Assembly (NCBI GenBank): GCA_037179335.1
Contig: JAKZHN010000027.1
Span: 62,001 to 126,000 of the forward strand
Length of the DNA stretch: 64,000 nt
Direction: 5' to 3'
Origin: Cyclaneusma minus
Taxonomy: Eukaryota > Ascomycota > Leotiomycetes > Marthamycetales > Marthamycetaceae
The notes beneath the pieces were generated by a model that made no database searches, had not been told where the DNA came from, and was given only the letters and a program-made list of their open reading frames with translations. Positions 23,304 through 35,030 of this stretch are shown here, piece by piece; position 1 is the stretch's first letter; every line of letters begins with the position of its first letter. A program made the position numbers and the translations under genes.

Positions 23304-24134
23304 ATGTCTGAAAGAAAAGTCCTCACCAAGTACTACCCCCCGGACTTCGATCCGTCCAAGATCACCCGCACCCGCAAGCCCAAGGATGCAGGCCCCCGGC
23401 TCCAGACTGTCCGTCTCATGGCGCCCTTCCCCATGAAATGCACCTCCTGCGGCGAATACATCTACAAAGGCCGCAAATTCAACGCGCGCAAAGAAACCAC
23501 GACTGAAAAGTACTACGCCATCCCCATCTATCGTTTCTACATCCGGTGTACGCGATGTTCGGGCGAGATCACTTTCAAGACGGATCCTAAGAACATGGAT
23601 TATGAGTGTGAAAGGGGAGCTAAGCGGAATACGGAACCGTGGAGGATAGGGGGTGCGAAGGAGGAGAGTGAAGAAGAGAGGCTGGATCGGTTGGAGCGTG
23701 AGGAAGAGGAGAAGAATGCGATGGTGGAGCTGGAGAGCAAGACGCTGGATGCGAAGAGGGAGATGGCGGTTGCAGATGCATTGGATGAGATCCGAACCAG
23801 GAATGCGAGAAACGAACGCGTGGGGAAAGATGGGGATATTACGGTTGTGAGGGAGAATATTGATGAAGAAAGAGAAAGGCAGGAGAGGGAAGATGAGGAG
23901 GCTGCCAGGCGTGCCTTCATGAGGAGGCATGAGGCGCTGGAAGAGATTATTGAGGATGAGGAGTATGATGAGCCGGTACCACAGGCGGAGGCTGCTGCTG
24001 CTGCTGCGAAACCGGTGGTTCCTGCGAAGGAGGTCTCGACGGACATGCCGCCGCCGAGCTTCAAGAGGGTGACAAAGAAGAAGAAAGATTTCTCGGCGGC
24101 GTTGGGTATCAAGAAGAAGCCGTCGTTGGTGTAA
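23304..24134 (+). CDS. YJU2: Splicing factor YJU2 (CWC16/CCDC94)
   Basis: A single exon of 276 residues. The start MSERKVLTKYYPPDFDPSKI is the diagnostic N-terminus of Yju2/CCDC94, which inserts next to the branch helix and promotes the first step of splicing in the activated spliceosome. A zinc site is seen as Cys46-x2-Cys49 and Cys82-x2-Cys85 (CTSC and CTRC), with the NARKETT and FYIRCTRC blocks between. Residues 115-225 are a long, highly charged Glu/Arg helix or coiled coil. A short poly-Ala stretch encoded by GCTGCTGCTGCTGCT is followed by a basic C-terminus (RVTKKKKDF). The length is usual for the family. CDC16 lies upstream in the opposite direction. Confidence 0.95.
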   Translation: MSERKVLTKYYPPDFDPSKITRTRKPKDAGPRLQTVRLMAPFPMKCTSCGEYIYKGRKFNARKETTTEKYYAIPIYRFYIRCTRCSGEITFKTDPKNMDYECERGAKRNTEPWRIGGAKEESEEERLDRLEREEEEKNAMVELESKTLDAKREMAVADALDEIRTRNARNERVGKDGDITVVRENIDEERERQEREDEEAARRAFMRRHEALEEIIEDEEYDEPVPQAEAAAAAAKPVVPAKEVSTDMPPPSFKRVTKKKKDFSAALGIKKKPSLV

Positions 24135-25340
24135 GATGGAAGGGCATTGATGAATAACGACTCGGTACCGGACCTCCACATAAGCGTTTCATTAGGAACA
24201 TCATGATCAACCGTGAGTGATACTCAATTATCTCTGAATTTCTGATCAGGCGAAGGCCAGCGACACAAGCGCAGCTGCAGTTCCAAGCACAGGTTTCCAA
24301 CAGGGCAAAGTCTGCTGTGAATGAGATAGTACAAATAGGTAATCAGAAGGCACTTGCCACTACTTCTGAAGTATACCCGTCTTGGTGTTAACTTGTGGCT
24401 TGCAGTCGAGTCTCGGAAGATGCAACCACAAACTTGGTGACCAAACGCCTCTCAGGCGCCACCCACTTGACTTTGTCAAGCTAACGCTATGATCTTCAGT
24501 CAACCCACGGGTCCAACAAGCGACATCACAATGAGACCTGGTCTGCTCCAGACACTGGACAGTCTTGTCACCCTCTAAACCTTCTGATACAATTCTTCGG
24601 TTCGTGTCTTGCTTGTATTATCATTTCTAATCCTTGGACTGCCTTTGATTACCTGGATTGTGTTTAATCATTTGGATTCCTCCCGATTAATTGAAGCCTC
24701 CTAGCTACTTAGAGTTCTCCATATTACATAAATTTCTTCCAGTCATTTGGACTTCTTCTGGAGATCTGAATTTCTCCTGATTCCTGAGATTTCTCGCGAC
24801 AATTTACATTTTACATCTTAGCTAATTACTGGGATCTCTCCTACCGACTTGGAGTTCTTCCAATTGTTTGAATTCCGCCTAATCACTTGGATGAGGAGTT
24901 TAAGGATTTCTGACTGTGAACAGCCTAGATTGAGGTAATCTCGTGTTCTCAGCTAGGATTTTGATGCTTTGACATCAGGAGCGGGGCTGTAGCCTAGAAT
25001 TGCCAGCGTCGAAGTCGCTAAATTCCTCCGACCTCTAGGCAACCACCACCACAAGCAGGGAGCTATCCCCGTAAACCAACTCGTCGTCGGCAACACCACA
25101 CTGCTGCCTGGATTAACAGCCACTGAAAGTCACAGGATCGCGCGTACATTGGCAATCCCTGCTCGTTTGGTTCTCGCGTCTGACGCGCCGCCGCTGTCCG
25201 AGACTCGACTCAACAAGGCGGGCACAGCTACCTGCGCAGACATAAAATACCACTCCTCCCCTTCTATTTCGCCAGACTCTCCACCCTCACCCCTACTGCT
25301 AGTCACTATTCCCAAGCTCGACAATCCGAAGTCACCCACC
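24135..25340. other. Intergenic, YJU2 3' side to ankyrin-gene promoter
   Basis: No gene is supported in these 1.2 kb. The middle third holds a degenerate short repeat (separate entry). The last 250 bp, rich in C and with CCACCATGG at the start codon, look like the promoter and 5' leader of the ankyrin gene. Confidence 0.5.
24625..24895. repeat. Degenerate ~20-nt repeat array
   Basis: The unit is about AATCACTTGGATTTCTCC. It returns at least ten times as variants: ATCATTTGGATTCCTCC, ATTAATTGAAGCCTCCT, GTCATTTGGACTTCTTCT, ATTACTGGGATCTCTCC, GACTTGGAGTTCTTCC, AATCACTTGGATGAGG and others. Spacing drifts between 18 and 28 bases. Purpose unknown; it may be a decayed minisatellite or a cluster of one protein's binding sites. 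Confidence 0.55.
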
Positions 25341-28300
25341 ATGGCCTCGTTCCAGTTCCCAGAGCTTCCCGTCCCGGTCAAGGACTTCATTCCCTACCTT
25401 TCGATGCACCCCGAGACTCCAGTCTCGACCCTCCTGGCACCCTTCAAGGCCTATGAGAACGAGCTTCGCAAGGTCTACGCCCAGGAGCCACAGCACGAGA
25501 GTGTCCAAGATGGAACTGTCAACCTGGTGCCGGTCTTCGCTGGTCATGCCGACGAGGTGACTATCAGGGCTCGCGACCTCGACCAGGAATCGGACGAGCA
25601 GAAGGCAAAGTACGTCATGCCGCTGTCGAAGAACGATCGCAAGCCCAATGGCTCTTCCGCGATTGTCTCCTCTCTCAGAGAGATGCAAGACCACTTGAAC
25701 CTCTTCTCTGAGGGCTCTCTCAGCGACTTGAACTGGTCCAATGTCGTCGCCTGCGGCTCCTCTGTGACTACAGCTCTTTTAGCCGTTCCCGAGAAATGGA
25801 AGGGATCCAAACGAGCCTTGAGGGAGTACTACCATGAGCATCTCGCCCCGGCCAGTGATGTCGACCTCTTCCTCTATGGCCTTGATGAGAAGCAAGCCAT
25901 CGAGAAAATCAAGGAAATCGAGAGATCGGTTCAGGATGCAACTCTCCATGAGACTGTTACCATTCGCACCAAGAACGCCATCACGATTGTCAGTCAATAC
26001 CCACAGAGACATGTCCAGATTGTGCTACGCCTCTACGACTCAATCTCTCAGATCATCACAGGCTTTGACGTCGACTGTGCCTGTGTAGCCTATGATGGCA
26101 AGCAAGTTTACGCTGCTCCCAGGGCTCTTGCAGCTTTTATGACCCAGATCAACGAGGTCGACCTTGCCCGCCGCTCTCCATCCTATGAAAATCGTCTATC
26201 CAAATACGCCCATCGCGGATTTGAAATCTACTGGCCCAGCCTCGACCGATCTCGTGTCGATCCAACCATCTTTGAGCGTTCTTTCAGTCGCACCAATGGT
26301 TTGGCTCGACTGCTCGTTCTGGAGAAGCTCCCCAAGCAACGTGACAGGGAAGCTTACATGGACCAGCGTCGCCGAGAGAGAGGCCGTCCGGATGCTAACC
26401 GAGATCATCGCCACAAGCTGTACGGCAATATCAAGGACCAGCAAGAAGACGATGTCGCAGAATGGATAACGGATGATGACGTCTCTTCTTACACTACGAT
26501 GGTAGTTCCCTACGGTCCGAAGTACAATGCGAGCAAGATCACCAAGCTGCTTTTCGCCAAGGATCTGCTTCTCAATGCCGACTGGAATAAGTCGGATGAC
26601 CGCGAAGTTAACCTCCACCGTCATCCCTGTTTCTTTGGCGATGCTGAAGATATCATCGGAGACTGTTGTGGATCGTGTCCTCTTCCTGTTACAGATGAAG
26701 AGATCCAAGTCGCTGAGGAAGAAGCCAAACGCTATGTCTCTGGAAGTCTCACGTTCGTGAAAGATGATCCTGGTCGCCAGGAGATTGGAAGCTTCAATCC
26801 TATCACTGAAGGTGACTGGACTGACATGGCATATGTGGGCAATACCCAGATGCTTTGCCAGGCGATTGTGGATGGCGATGTGGACTATGTCGAGAGTTGG
26901 TGTTCTCAAGAAGGAAACGACCCGAATATGCGTGATTACACCGGACGCACGCCATTGCACCTTGCCTGTATGTGCTCGAGCGTCAAGGTTGTGCAGTCTT
27001 TGTTGGACCATGGGGCGAGGATGGTGGCGCGATTGATCGATGGCAAGACCAGTCTTCATATTGCGGCTGCGAGAGGGGATGTCAGCATTGTCTCCGCTTT
27101 GATGACGAAGAGTATGAGCAATCAAGAGGAAGAGGACGAAAGAGAGGAGGAGAGAAAGGCTGCTAGGAAGGCTGCTCTTGGAAAATCGACCGTGAGTTGA
27201 AACGTTTCTTTGCATTGGGGTGTTTTGAATCACTTGTTTTGGTTCGGATCACTTTGATCGATTCCAGTTACTTGGAAGTCTTCATGGTGCGAGATTTACT
27301 GACATTTCCGAGCAGACTGACCTCGAAGGTGAAAGCGAAGCGGAAGACCTGGGAGATTCGAACACGGATGACGAAGATTCAGACTCTATGACCCAGGGCT
27401 CTTTCGTCAAAGTCGGCTCCAAGTCAAAGAAGGACAGTCTTGACGACATCCTAGACCGCAACGACGAGAACGACCCTGATATCTTAGATATCGAAGTGGC
27501 TGCCTGGGACTACCCGGTGACCGCCTTACACCTGGCCATTCTTAACGGGCATACGGAGGTTATTCGTACTCTGGTCGACGACTTCGGAGCTGACATCTTG
27601 GCACCCGTCCGACCTGCTGGCATCATATCACTGGTGCTCGCTTACGCTTTGCCCATTGAGAAGGCCAAGAAGGTGGTGCAAACGCTGTTGGAAGTCGGAG
27701 CGTCTCTTAGCCAAGCCGACCTCAATCAGTTCACCGCCCTTCACTACGCCATCACGGAGAACAATCTTGAAATACTCAAGCTGTTGTTCCGTGACGACGC
27801 GCCCGCTGCAAAGGCGGCTCTCAATTACGTCGCTGTGCGTAATGGGTCCCATTGGGATGGCGGCATCGACACGGCACTGGTGTTGGGGGTCAAAGGCGGC
27901 AAATCCGATATGGTCTCTCAGCTGCTTGCCTTTGGAGCTCTGCCCACCATCTCATACGATGACTACATTAAGTCCGCTATGGCCCATATTGATTCTGCCA
28001 AGCACAATACACCCGAGCAGAACAAGAAGGATTTCGATAAGCATTGCTGGCAGCCAATCGTTGGGGCCGCCTATGACGAAAGGGGCGAGATTCTGGGACA
28101 ACTCATCGCTGCCGGCGCCGACCCTAATGCTTTGTCACCCAATACTCTCAACACTATTCATGCCATACAGTCGGGACAATCCATCGGCTATTGGGAAGGG
28201 GAATCGGTGCTTGATATGGTACGAAAATCATTGAGAGCACTCCGAGATTATGATGGCGAGAAATTTGGTGCCAAGGAGCCTAGCGAGTTGGAGGACTTCG

Positions 28301-30645
28301 CTGTCTTTGCCGGCGATATCCAGAAAGGCACTTATGAGCACTTCGTCGCCACAGGTTCGTACGAAACCGAGAAGTCGTCTAGGAAGAAGTCGCTTGATGA
28401 ATATCTTCGACAACGCCAGGAAGCCAAGGATTCTGGATATATGGTGCCAGAGAAGAGGAAGGCTATTGCTACGCGAATTCAGGAGCTTGAGCGTGCTGAG
28501 AAAGCTCTTGAGAAGGCAGGTGCGCAGCCATTCAACGAACTGTATCCCGAGCATGTGAAGGAAAAGCCCAAGGACCGGGCTCCTAGCCACACGCGCCCGG
28601 AATGGGACAATGGCTCCAACCAGTTGAAGTTCGCAATTTCTTTCACCTTCAGAGTCCCTGAGATGACCGCCACACAGCACAATGGATACATGCAGATTTT
28701 CGAAGCCGCCTGGACCAACGATGTCGATTCGGTGAAGCGATTGACGCTAGGGACCTGGGATTCTGTGGGTGATGAACAATATTCGCCGTTGAAGGTAGCT
28801 GTCACTGATGCCAATGGATTCTCTCCATTTTCGATCGCAGTCTTGCGTGGACACCTTGATCTTGCCAATGCGATTCTCGAGATTGCATTGGCCCAGTACC
28901 AGCCCAGAGGCGCAGATCCGCGTCGCCGGTTCACTATTAGGGGTGGTGACGCATACGATTCCGATTCTGATTCCGGTTCAGTCGTGCTTGAAAGTGAGCT
29001 TGCCGATAAGAACTTCTCGATGAACGATATCGGAGCTGTTTCGAATGTTGTTCAGAGCGATGTCCGACCCGTTTATATGATTGCCTGGAAATGCCCAACA
29101 TCGTGGTTGCGGGACGATAACCAGTACAATGGCGGGCACAATTCTCTCTTGGAATATGCCGTAGAAAAGGATGATCTGGCACTTGTGAAGTGGATTCTCA
29201 AGACCGGACGGCAACAGGCATCTATTCTTCCTACGGATGATGCTATCAAGTGCTACAACCCGGGCGAAGATGTCTTCAACCTTGCAATGAGACTTGGTCG
29301 GGCCGATATCATGTCCGAGCTGATTCGATCTAGTGGCGTTGGTATTCCCCTTGACGAAATTGTCAAGGAGAGTGGCTTGGAAATCAAGCAAACCTCCGAC
29401 TTCTATCAGGGGCTTACCGTTCGTGGCCGCAAACGACAAGACTGGGCCAACAAACAACGTGGCGTCAGCGATGGCTTCTTCCACAATGCTGCGAAAAGCC
29501 CGCCCTTGCTTGAAGCCGCTCGCTTGGGCAACGTGGAGTCGGTCAAATACTTTATGAGCACCACTCCCCAACGCCAGTACGAGGAATTCGCAAAGGCGAA
29601 CCAGGCCGACGGACGCATCAAGGCCTTGGCGGAATCTGGCTATGGCTTCGACAAGTTGGTTGGCAAATGGCTAGGCGCAAGGTCCGATTTGGTCTTACAT
29701 TGTGCTGTCCTCGCCAGCGACTGGGGTTCAGACAAAGGGAACGACCTTATCCAGCATCTATTGACTGTCTCGCCCGAGATCATGGAGAAGAAATCGATGG
29801 AAGGATGGACACCACTGCATGTAGCTGTTACCATGCACAAAAGCTTTGCTGTCAAACTTCTCATCAAACACGGCGCAGACCAGCGTGTTCGAGACAAGCT
29901 CGGCCGCAACATCGTCCACCACGCTATCAGACCCTTGGGCAACGTTTCATCCTCTGGCTCTATGCTCAGGGACTTCGACCAGGCTGCCATCAAAGAGATG
30001 TTGCTTGAGCGCTGCTCCGAAAGTCCCTCGAATCTCACACCCCTAGCGCTGTGGATGAATACGATCATGTGTGGCGCGGACCACGAGGTCGAGATGCTGG
30101 AGTGGCTTCACAGCTACACCTCTGGCACAGACCTCGAGATCATGAACGGCCAGGGCGACCTGCTGCTTCACGTTGCCGTGCGCAAGTCAGTGTGGAAGCT
30201 CGTCGCCTGGTTCATGGAGAAATCCCCCCATCTTATGCTCCGGGAGAACGCGTCCGGAAGGACACCCGTGGAGCTGAGCTGGGACATGCTGCTGCAGGAG
30301 AAGATGCAGCACCCACCTGGAAGAGGACGGTCGTACGGCATGCATGCCAGAAACGACCGCAAGCTTGTCGATAAGCACCCGCATGAGTTTCAGGAGCGGG
30401 GAGAAAGCAACCACAGCAGGAAGAAGACTTGGGAGATTTGTGTGGCGTTTGTGGAGCGGATGGAAAAGGGTGAGGGACTGGGGAAGAGGAAGCTGGTTAG
30501 TTTGAATGAGTGCAACTTGGTTGCCGAGAGGTTGGCGAGTAGGAAGGTGAGGAGTGATGGTGGGGATGGGGAGGGTGAGGAGAGAAAGAAGGATGAGGTT
30601 AGCGAGTGGATGGATCTCAAGACGAGAGTCTGGAGGCGCTACTGA
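25341..30645 (+). CDS. Giant ankyrin-repeat protein with N-terminal nucleotidyltransferase-like domain
   Basis: Two exons, 25341-27191 and 27316-30645, are joined across a 124-bp intron (GTGAGT...GAGCAG) and give 1,726 residues. The start ATG at 25341 sits in CCACCATGG. Upstream in-frame codons exist but belong to the leader. Residues about 130-260 show a pol-beta-like NTase pattern: GSS at 139-141, then SDVDLF with D173 and D175, then FDVDC with D243 and D245. This domain assignment is mine. A conserved-looking block follows (SPSYENRLSKYAHRGFEIYWP, HRHPCFFGD, CCGSCPLP). Ankyrin repeats start near residue 530 (GRTPLHLAC, GKTSLHIAAARGD) and continue in exon 2 (TALHLAILNGHTEV, TALHYAITENN, GWTPLHVAVTMHKS, GDLLLHVAVRKS). 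There is no signal peptide or membrane segment. Substrate and pathway are unknown. Similar degenerate repeats flank the gene on both sides. Confidence 0.88.
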
Positions 30646-30839
30646 GGTGTGCTGCTCAGTTGAGGTTGGATGCAGAGACCACCCGGATACCAGACCTTGG
30701 GCTATTTGTTCAAGGTCTGGCAATCTCCTCTTTATGGCAACGTGATCGATCATTTCCTGGATGATGAGCGTTGCAGCTAGCTAACTTTACTTTCGATAGA
30801 AAGAATGACGTATGACCTTGACTAAAGCATTTTCTGCCC

Positions 30840-31050
30840 AAGTGACTCTCGCCCGTGAAACTCGAAGGATATCTTATTCAAACGACTTTGATCCTCCCCT
30901 GTCACTTGAAATACTCTAAAACCTGGAGGTATTCCCATGCACTTGATGTGATCTCAATCTCTCAGGAACCGGGACAGGTCTTATTATATTACAAATAGTT
31001 TAGGGAAATTTTAATCACTTGAGATACTCTAGATCATTTGAAATGTGCTT
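30840..31050. repeat. Degenerate CACTTGA-type short repeats
   Basis: Variants of a similar unit as at 24625-24895 occur here: GTCACTTGAAATACTCTA, GCACTTGATGTGATCTC, ATCACTTGAGATACTCTA and ATCATTTGAAATGTGCTTC. The array is shorter and looser. It lies just downstream of the ankyrin gene, so related repeats bracket that gene. Confidence 0.45.
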
Positions 31051-31432
31051 CAGGATATTTGGGCCACCACAAGGCTGCGCAGCGACAGGTTGAGTGCCAG
31101 GCGAGAAGGTCACGGGATGGTACCGTGACAGGTGAATTTTGCGCGCGCATCTGTCTGCTCTTCTTTTACCCCTCCGATTTCTCATATCTGCACGACTTTA
31201 ACTTCCCTGACCCTCAACCCTCTGAGGCTCCCCGCCAGGCTCCTCCAGTCGGATTTTCACTTTGCAACAGCGTCTATACTCTATAGTCCCAATAATTCCA
31301 CCTCCGCAGTCAGTATTCTTTTGGCCTCAATCTCACCTGCTACCAATTCCTAATCCTAGAATCTAGTTCATTTCATTCCCGCCAACCGTCACTGACCCCC
31401 CCTACCGTCGCAGATCGCAGCGCACTCCGACA

Positions 31433-32385
31433 ATGTTGTCTTCAGACACCGCTCGCGATATCGCTCCTGACTACATCTCTCTGTCCATAACACCACAGCC
31501 AGCGCAAGCCTCGAACCCCACAGTGACACCCCCCAGCCAAGCCAGCGCTGCCGCCCAGGATGATACGCCTCGCAAGCCCACCAAGATGGCATACCAGATG
31601 TCACATCTGAAGAAGTTGCACAGGGCTCACTACAAAATTGAGCTTCCGTTCCTCGTCCACTCGCTCCGCTATCCCCACTTTGCACACAACCTCGACAGGA
31701 AGAACCCAGGTTGGATGATCAACAAGCGCATCATGGACATCGCCTGGTTGCAAGACGTGAATAGTCTGTACAATCGATTGCCCAGCACCAGCCCTAACAG
31801 GGGCAAACCGATACTCATCAAGGCAATTCGAATCGTAAGTTTCCACGTATTCTCTTGTTTGATTTAGATTCGAATGCTAATTGGCCAATTTCTCGTTTTT
31901 TTCTTTTTTAGATGGAGGGATTGAACAGCTTCGAAAGCAGCAAGTTGCGCAAGTACTGGGTGAACAAGTTCTGCGCCAACACCACTAAGCGCGACTTGGT
32001 GATTATGAAAGACCCTCGTCTTGATCCGGCTGATCACTTCACGGGCGATGCTCTTGCTGTTTGGACCGCAACGCCGGGTAGCATGTCAGGCGGCGGTGGG
32101 GGAGCAGGCAATGACACGGTTATCTCAGCTGGATCAAGTGGCGGTGTTGAGAATGGAAGTTCGTCCAAGGGAACAGTCGAAGAAGATGATGTGGCCGATG
32201 CTTTCTCTAGGCTTACCGTTCGGAGTGAGATGAACCTCGACTTTCCCAGCGCCTCGCAAACTATCGCCCAAGCTACCCCAGCTGCTGCTGCTGTTTCTGA
32301 AAATAACGAGAAGGAAGAGAAGGAGGATGAGTGGGAGGACATGGAGATGGATCTAGCAGAGAAGCTGGGTGGAATGAAGGTTTGA
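31433..32385 (+). CDS. Uncharacterised fungal protein, acidic C-terminus
   Basis: Two exons, 31433-31834 and 31912-32385, separated by a 77-bp intron (GTAAGT...TTTTTAG with a long T tract), encode 291 residues. Residues 1-55 are Ser/Thr/Pro/Ala-rich. A conserved-looking core (about 52-180) is rich in basic and aromatic residues: MAYQMSHLKKLHRAHYKIEL, HSLRYPHFAHNLDRKNPGW, KYWVNKFCANTTKRDL. The rest is Gly/Ser-rich, then strongly acidic (EKEEKEDEWEDMEMDL). It has no signal peptide or membrane helix. I do not recognise the family. The upstream 200 bp are pyrimidine-rich, as expected of a fungal promoter or leader. Confidence 0.8.
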
Positions 32386-34680
32386 ACAAAGACTAGAACA
32401 CTAGAGCCGTGTACCGCAGAGAAGCTCTATTCATGTACGGATGTTGGCACAGTTGGGGAGGATGGGGGCATGTTATTCTGGCCGCAGGCTAGAGCATAAT
32501 TGCGTTCTCCCAAATACTGCAATGATTCGAAGCTCACCACTCCATGAGCATCTCACACTGCGATATCAAGTCAGGAAATGTCCTTGTTCTGAAGCTCAGT
32601 GCCTCGCTGGAAGTCAGGTTGGCAGGCCAGCTTTGTAGAGCCGATGTTGCACTAACAAATACATGGCACCTGAGATACGCACCACTTGGTATTAGGCTCA
32701 TAAACTTCCACGAATTACAAATAGGTAGAATAAATTTTGTCGAAAACCCCTCCTCTCTTTATCTGTCAAGTAGAAAAAACTAGAGGAAGAGATACGTCGT
32801 CGAAAGAGGAGGCAGTGCAAAGAAAGGAAATCCAAAAAGATGCCGAAAATAGGGACTAAAAAGGAGACTGGAACCCCTCGTTGCCTGGAAATCAATGCAA
32901 GGAAAGGGCAGCAAGGTTGAAGCCGACATGAGTTGACATGACAGCATTCCATAACAACGTACGATTGAGCGATGCATCCCATTCTATTTGATACTTTTCT
33001 GGTGCCCAACATGCTATATAAGCTTGGACTTGAATTTGACATGAAACTTGCGTACCTCTATCCATCATCTTCTCCCTCTCTTTCCTTGCGCGCGCTCTCA
33101 CTCCCTTTTTCCTTGCTCGCTTCTTCTCCTTTGCCTCTCTCCTTTCTCTCCCGTTCCACACTTTTACTACCAGCGTGCTCTCTGTTGTCCGGCGATCTTT
33201 ACTATTGCTCGCCCCTCATTTTCTCTTTGCTTGGAAACCCGTGCGGCGGTGCGCCGGCGCGGTGAGTGGCTATTAAAAGCATTCACGGAGGAGTATTCCT
33301 GAAACCTCTATACTCGAGTTAGTCCGAAAAGCCGAGCCAGTTCCAACCACATGATTAAGGCTTCCATCCTCATAAAAACCTCATCGTCTATCCTCATATC
33401 ATCTGTCTCCTTCATGCACCTCTCATCAAAATTCCAATTCCATCCTCCAAGCCTCGGACCCCACGAACATCACGAGCAATCAACAACTCACAATCTCTTG
33501 GTCAAACTAGCCTCCCTCATCCCTCATACAATGGCTCCCAACTCTCAAGGATTATCGTTCGATTGCTCCGCTCAAATATCTGAAGCTAAGCGCTTGATCC
33601 AAGATCATCCTCGCGACCCCCTCAGTCCCCGAGCTGAAACTCCTCCAAACCCACCCCGACGTTCTCTAGTCTCCGCCATATCGGAAAATCCCCAAATTCA
33701 CTACCACATAACCAACCGCTAGAGATCCCAAAACAACCCATCACCATCCACATAATCCTAATCTTCCGCTCATGCCCCCACACAAGCTTTCCACACAAGC
33801 TTTCAGATCTGCAAATATACCACCAGTACGCCCCTACAAAACTCAGTCCCAACTCCCGAGTCCCGCATGATACGCCAAGTCCATGCAGCCCATACTACAT
33901 GTGTCTAAAGATGATCAGCTCCAGAAGTGTGCAGCACGGTAAGAGCCGCATGTGCTAGCTACCAATCAGTCTAGGCAAGAACTCTAAAATCATACGCGTA
34001 GTATCTAGCACTACGCAAACAAGCTTTCACGTTTCAAGATTTGTGAGTTTCTCGGGACTTGGGGATGTTTTGGGAGGCGCATGGACCACGCCTGGCGCTG
34101 GTGCTAGGTGCGGGCCTACGGCAGATGCCAGGCTAGAGTAGTGTAGATAGGGTACATGTAGTGAGGCACTTGGGTCGATTAGGGGCGGCAGGTAGAGCGC
34201 CGGGCCGCCGCTAGAATACGCGTGCAGGAGAGCTAGAATAGGCGTCAGGTCGATAGTGTGAGCTGGCCGGCAGTTGCTGGTTTGAGTCTAGAAGTCCTTT
34301 GCTGGGTTCTGCCGGGGTGTGTACCAGCTTCCACCAAGCACCGCCACGACGTTTGATGCGTATTTTAGCTCTGGGATAGATGGGGTGTTTGAGGAGGGAG
34401 AGAGCCAAGCTGCCCGTTCGGGCTAGTTGTTTCTGAGCGACAATGTACGTGCAGTCATTTAGTGAGAGCGAGAGAACGGGCGAGAAGTGGGTATTTTGCG
34501 AAAGCATGGTTTGCAAGTGAAGTCTGTCTTCACATCATGCGGTACCTAATGTGTGCAGACAGCGAGGAGGGGTTCCGACGGCTTTCTCGTGACGAAAAAC
34601 ATCTTGAACGAGAGATTCGCTTGATTGGTTCTGAGTTTCCTCCTATCCTTGGCAAACAGTGGTGTCGTCGAACTGTTTCG
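32386..34680. other. Gene-poor stretch with one promoter-like pyrimidine tract
   Basis: No confident gene. Positions 33056-33170 form a long C/T-rich tract, the kind found just upstream of fungal transcription starts. It is followed 360 bp later by the small open frame listed separately. Confidence 0.4.
33531..33722 (+). CDS. Possible small or broken gene
   Basis: An ATG in good context (ACAATGGCTCC) opens 63 codons (MAPNSQGLSFDCSAQISEAK and on). After its stop, the neighbouring frame stays open for about 80 codons with a peptide that reads more like protein (PITIHIILIFRSCPHTSF, then HKLSDLQIYHQY). This could be a two-exon gene with an intron I cannot place, or a decayed gene. No family is recognised. 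The upstream pyrimidine tract is the main reason to list it. Confidence 0.25.
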   Translation: MAPNSQGLSFDCSAQISEAKRLIQDHPRDPLSPRAETPPNPPRRSLVSAISENPQIHYHITNR

Positions 34681-35030
34681 GCAGCCATGTAACTCTCGAA
34701 TCTTGACAACTCTAAGTTAAAACTTCAAGAAGTCGGGATTTTGGCCTTTGGTAAGCCCAAAAAAATCAAAAACTCGGAATGTTGAGGTCCGCTAGGCGAG
34801 TTTATGTATGCTTTGTAGAAGATGATAAGGGGTTCGATAGTTTAGGGTTGTCACTTCCGCAGCCATGCAGCTCCCAAATCTCGACAAATTTCGAAACTTT
34901 GGGAAACCAGGAATTTTGGCTTCCTGGAGATCAAAGAGGCCAAGGTCGGAGTATTGGAAGTCTGATGTCCGAATTATGCATGCTTTGTGGGAGAGGATAC
35001 GGGGTTGGATGGTTTGGGGCTGACACTTCG
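34681..35030. repeat. Diverged 178-bp tandem duplication
   Basis: Unit 1 (34681-34858) and unit 2 (from 34859) can be aligned along their length: both start GCAGCCATG, both carry CGGGATTTTGGC / AGGAATTTTGGC, a TATGCTTTGT / CATGCTTTGT block, AAGGGGTTCGATAGTTTAGGG / ACGGGGTTGGATGGTTTGGG, and TGTCACTT / TGACACTT. Identity is moderate, so the duplication is old. A weaker third match (GTGTGCAGACAGCGAGGAGGGGTT) may precede it. No function is evident. Confidence 0.6.

Noticed and set aside
31060..31353. Two overlapping open frames before the gene at 31433
   Set aside because: They lie in the pyrimidine-rich promoter/leader of the downstream gene and share no frame or splice with it.
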